A stretch of DNA of 64,000 bases, taken from assembly GCA_037447605.1 (NCBI GenBank), contig CM074809.1:1393285-1457284 (forward strand), written 5' to 3'. Under the pieces are notes generated by a model, which saw nothing but the letters and a program-made list of their open reading frames with translations, was not told the origin of the DNA and made no database searches. This stretch comes from Zygnema circumcarinatum (Eukaryota > Streptophyta > Zygnematophyceae > Zygnematales > Zygnemataceae). Each line of letters opens with the position of its first letter. Within the stretch, counting starts at the first letter, position 1. Below are positions 60,801 through 64,000 of the stretch, one piece after another. The translations under genes and the position numbers were made by a program.

Positions 60801-63206
60801 CGTGTATGCAAAAATTGCTGCATGCAGAACTCAAACCAAAGCATGTCAGAAATCGACTTCCAAAAGGCTAAGCATTGGAAACAAATCGCAAAAACTCGAA
60901 AAAAAAACTTTTTTGTCAAGTTATCTCTCTTCTCCCAGCAACCCCCCCAAAGGATAGACTTCGCAGTTTAAACGCAAACATTTGAAAGAACACTGACAAG
61001 GAGAATGCTCTACCCCTCCCAACGTCAGAGTTTGAGATCTTTGCGAGTTCGGAATCTAGTGTACGTTTAAACAACTTGGGTCTCTGATTGTAAGAAAGCT
61101 TTATTCTATCTGCTCACATGAGCCAGAGCTTTTGCAGTCAGACGCTCTTGCAATACCAGCAACTCAAACCAAGCATCCCCTTTAAAAATATCTTGTTTGT
61201 AAAAGCCAGCTTCAATGGAAAAAGCAAAATTGCTGCCAGGCTGACAAAAGGCTGGTGGCATAATGGTGGCGCAGCATTCAAGCACAATAATCCACCAACG
61301 ACTTTAACATGGAATGGCATAGCAGCTAAAGAAAGTTTAATTCCAACCATTGCACCTGTTACAATGCAGCACATCAAGCAGAAAATAAGAGACAAAAACT
61401 CCTGAATAAGATGCTCAACAACAGTTGAGCTCAACAACAGTTGAGCTGGATCAGGATATAGATGAGACTCAAATACAGCTCATTTCATAGCCGAGTTATT
61501 GAATTACCTCACACGTGTCACACATTCCAAAGTGAAATGCTGGATGGCAACATTTAGCACACACACTTAATAAAATGGGCTTGCGGGACTCTGCGACGGA
61601 AAATGCTTGCAAGGGCCTATGATATGTCTCTTCCAGGAGACTCCAAAGATATGACCACCGCCTATAACTGGAATATCCCACTCGAACAAAGATCTCAAGC
61701 ATTAAACAAAAGCACCTGTTTTAAGTATGTGCAACGTGCATGGTCTTTTGGGACCCACTACGTGAACATTTGGAACACTCTCTTTTGAAAACGGGATCAG
61801 CCCCGAGTACATGCAGTTTCATGTTTAAAAATGCCCACCCTGTATTTGGATAGCATTTAACATTGATCGACCGCCACAGACTCAATGGCCCACTCCCAAT
61901 AGCAGAATCACATTGACGAAAAGCATTCACCTACCAGCAGGATGTGGTCAAGTTTCCAATAAATAATCTAGTAGAAAATGTTGCGGAGGTACCAGGTGAA
62001 GGAGATGCTGTTATGAAATTCTTTCAGAAGAGCAGTATACTAATCAATGATCCAGTGGAGAGACTTAAAGCACTTCTACCAGCTCGATAGCGAAACTAAA
62101 GCGAGACAAAGACCCCACGTTCAGTCACACAGCCGAGTTATGCCAATAGAAGTTTAAAAAAATCGCAGATCAAAGAGATATTCATGTGGCTAAAGAATAC
62201 GCGTAGATATTTCTTTACTCACGACGGCATCATCCCAATGAATTAAGTGGGGAAAGGCCAGTTAACAGTAGCCATTTCAAACGCCAAAAATAAGCATTGG
62301 ATGGAAAGCCAGTGAGAAGATGAAGAAATTCTGTTGAAGGCAGCCAGAGGCAAATGTAGTTGGAAGGTAGAGAAGTCCGTCTTGAGTTTTAATTAATCCA
62401 TACTAACCAATACGGACAAAATGCAATAGCTGACACAATATCAGTGCTAGCGTCCCTAACAGAAAACGTCGACACCAAAATGTCCCTTTTTCTGCATTCA
62501 TGCATGCGCATCTCAAGGTTTTTTCGTTGCACTTCTCCTTACTTCTGACATGTTTCTCTTTTGGTGGCGTCTCCACGTGGTTTGTAGATTTGATGATGGC
62601 GACATCCAACTCCTAACAAAACATAAATAGAAATTGAATTTTCACAACAGCTTAGAAAGGGACCGCATCATCTTCGCTACTAGCATGAAGAGGGCGATAG
62701 CGCTGTAGACATAAGCTATGAATCAAAACTATGAGGAAGATCCATGGATATCCAACGGGTTTGCCTTCGCTGGTCTCTCTGGTTTCCATTCTAGAATGAA
62801 ACTTCAAGCTGTAATACAATGAAATGCCACTTACATTACCTGCCAGCTCACCGTGAGTTACCTTCGTTGCACCAAATGTAACCAGCAAATACTGAGCAAG
62901 TAAAGCATATTCTTAAATTGTACTTTCGAAACAAAAAAAGCCATCCCGCAAAATGCACGCCTTACTGTCTCCCACACTCGCCTCCAACTGCCCTGAATCA
63001 ACCAATAAACGACGCCTACGAACATACGTCCGCCGCCATCCCCCGCGCGTGCCTACTCCCTATCTGATTCACTCTGCAGACAGAAACAGATTTCTACCGC
63101 CTGCACGAATCCATGCCGCCAATACCTTGTACTCGCTGTTGATCTTGGCAAGTGACACATTGGTGGTGTCCTTGAAAGAGCCCCACGTCTTCCTGAGAGT
63201 ACCCAT
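54882..63206 (-). CDS. AP180/CALM-type clathrin assembly protein (ANTH domain), 577 aa
   Basis: Binds PtdIns(4,5)P2, clathrin and cargo SNAREs during endocytosis. Fifteen exons, all phase-consistent: 63206-63126, 62612-62543, 60817-60720, 60149-60008, 59785-59682, 58650-58558, 58312-58262, 58080-58015, 57594-57529, 57358-57278, 56708-56628, 56518-56411, 56059-55972, 55798-55662, 55349-54882. The ANTH domain (residues 1 to about 285) shows [98 protein letters not shown] and [16 protein letters not shown], in the family order. The tail is Pro/Gln-rich and carries a DPF motif (AP-2 binding) and two NPFGNP motifs (EH-domain binding) near the C-terminus, plus an acidic/Pro stretch in exon 12. It resembles the plant group with conserved NPF tails (Arabidopsis At2g25430/At4g32285 type), from memory. 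Introns reach 1.7 kb. Confidence 0.95.
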
Positions 63207-63371
63207 GGCGGGCCAGACAGTGTTCCTCCCTCCCTCCCACCCTCTCTCCCTTCCCCTCTCTCTCTCTCTCTGCCTCTCGCCCTCCCTCCCTGCGGGAGAG
63301 GCCGCGGTGTGGCCCGCCCGCCCGCCCAATGCGGCCGCGCAGCAGAGCAGTTGCAGCGAGTCAGACCGACC

Positions 63372-63455
63372 GTACGCCAGACAGGCCGTACCAATGCAAA
63401 TCCGTACATTCCAGCTCCGTACGTGATTGTACTTCTGAGTTGTACGGAAATGTAC
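63372..63455. promoter_or_regulatory. Cluster of seven GTAC motifs upstream of the AP180 gene
   Basis: GTAC starts at 63372, 63388, 63404, 63419, 63429, 63442 and 63452, that is seven in 84 bp, 166-249 bp upstream of the start codon. GTAC is the core site of SBP-domain factors, including copper-responsive CRR1/SPL7. Activity is inferred. Confidence 0.4.
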
Positions 63456-63594
63456 GGTCCTCGCGACGGCACGAACCAGCTGCAGCCGCCTCTGCACGGG
63501 CCTCCCCGCTGCGGTAGCGTGTCGGGATATACCGAGTATTCGGAATGCTGTAATGACGTCACCGACAAACGTATGCTCGCTCGTATTAGGAAAT

Positions 63595-63703
63595 GGATGT
63601 GGCATGGATCTCACGATGGCGATGATGCCATCAAATGGACATGGACAACATCATCATCATGGGGAACCACGAGGAATTAACTGGTCGCAAAGGAATCAAA
63701 CCT
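63595..63703 (+). repeat. Promoter-side dispersed repeat, copy 2
   Basis: Homologous to 7930-8036 over about 105 bp, same strand, with a few substitutions and small indels. It is about 390 bp upstream of the AP180 start codon. Confidence 0.75.
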
Positions 63704-63914
63704 AACAAAAGTTGACGAACTGAGGGCATGGACCAATGAATGGTTTGGATCAATGCCCCTTCCTTTTCCTTGTTTACTGAGGGCGATCCGTAGTAGTCCC
63801 GTAGAGCCGAACTTTCCCCCTCCCGTGTTGTTGTTTGGCCCGAGGGTCCGGCCCTGCCCAAACCACGAGGGACCGTACCGGGCGACGTACGGAACGTCGC
63901 AGTCCGAGACCGCG

Positions 63915-64000
63915 ATAAAGTAAGGAAAATTCTATTCTCACACCTTTTTTGTCTACACACAGACCTTTTTTCACCGGGCAGATTTCAAAATAGTAAAAAA
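63915..64000 (+). mobile_element. Start of another long-TIR element (runs off right edge)
   Basis: The last ~85 bp (CACACC-T-run, CTACACACAGACC, CACCGGGCAGATTTCAAAATAG, A-run) resemble the arms of the element at 22798-23876 (ACACAC-T-run, CCGGGCAGATTTTAGAATAG). Only the beginning is in the window. Confidence 0.45.

Overview
The window is nuclear DNA of a green-lineage eukaryote. Its genes are split by GT-AG introns and encode plant-type proteins: plastid-targeted GGPP synthase, a GDSL esterase, THO4/ALY, PRP40, an AP180-type ANTH protein and a DUF3754 protein. The GGGA-rich tracts, Ty3/gypsy chromovirus remnants and moderate intron sizes would fit an early-diverging streptophyte such as a charophyte alga or bryophyte. 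I cannot fix the species. I saw no bacterial, organellar or CRISPR-like sequence.

Layout. 0-7.5 kb: the 5' part of a DUF3754 gene (-) running off the left edge, a small four-exon gene for a 161-aa helical protein (+), and a six-exon GGPP synthase (-). 7.5-24 kb is a repeat island. It holds a 530-bp GGGA tract, two antiparallel broken Ty3/gypsy chromovirus copies on either side of a 100-N gap, a tRNA-derived SINE candidate, a 902-bp Mutator-like element with a perfect 9-bp target duplication, and a second element with long terminal inverted repeats. Most of 11.6-20.2 kb looks indel-riddled, either an old decayed element or poorly corrected assembly. 24-27.2 kb: a seven-exon GDSL esterase (+) with an unusual long N-terminal extension. 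28.9-33.2 kb: an F-box/LRR/ankyrin gene (-). 35.1-37.5 kb: ALY/THO4 mRNA export adaptor (-). 39.5-50.7 kb: PRP40 splicing factor (-), 26 exons. 53.3-53.7 kb: a single-exon mitochondrial-type oxidoreductase-like protein (-). 54.9-63.2 kb: AP180/CALM-type clathrin assembly protein (-), 15 exons. The right edge enters another repeat element.

The genes do not form a pathway cluster. ALY and PRP40 both act on pre-mRNA and mRNA and are neighbours, but the other neighbours have unrelated roles (plastid isoprenoids, endocytosis, protein turnover, mitochondria, secretion). Exon joins were worked out by hand from open frames, splice signals and phase. For PRP40, AP180, GGPPS, GDSL and the small protein every listed junction keeps the frame. 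For ALY and the F-box gene one or two junctions are less certain and are marked.

The most notable non-gene signals are: a ~100-bp repeat in the same orientation and at similar distance upstream of both GGPPS and AP180; seven GTAC motifs in 84 bp upstream of AP180; two copies of a CCATTGG-rich small element; and a MULE derivative carrying a relic transposase zinc knuckle inserted in an older ORF.
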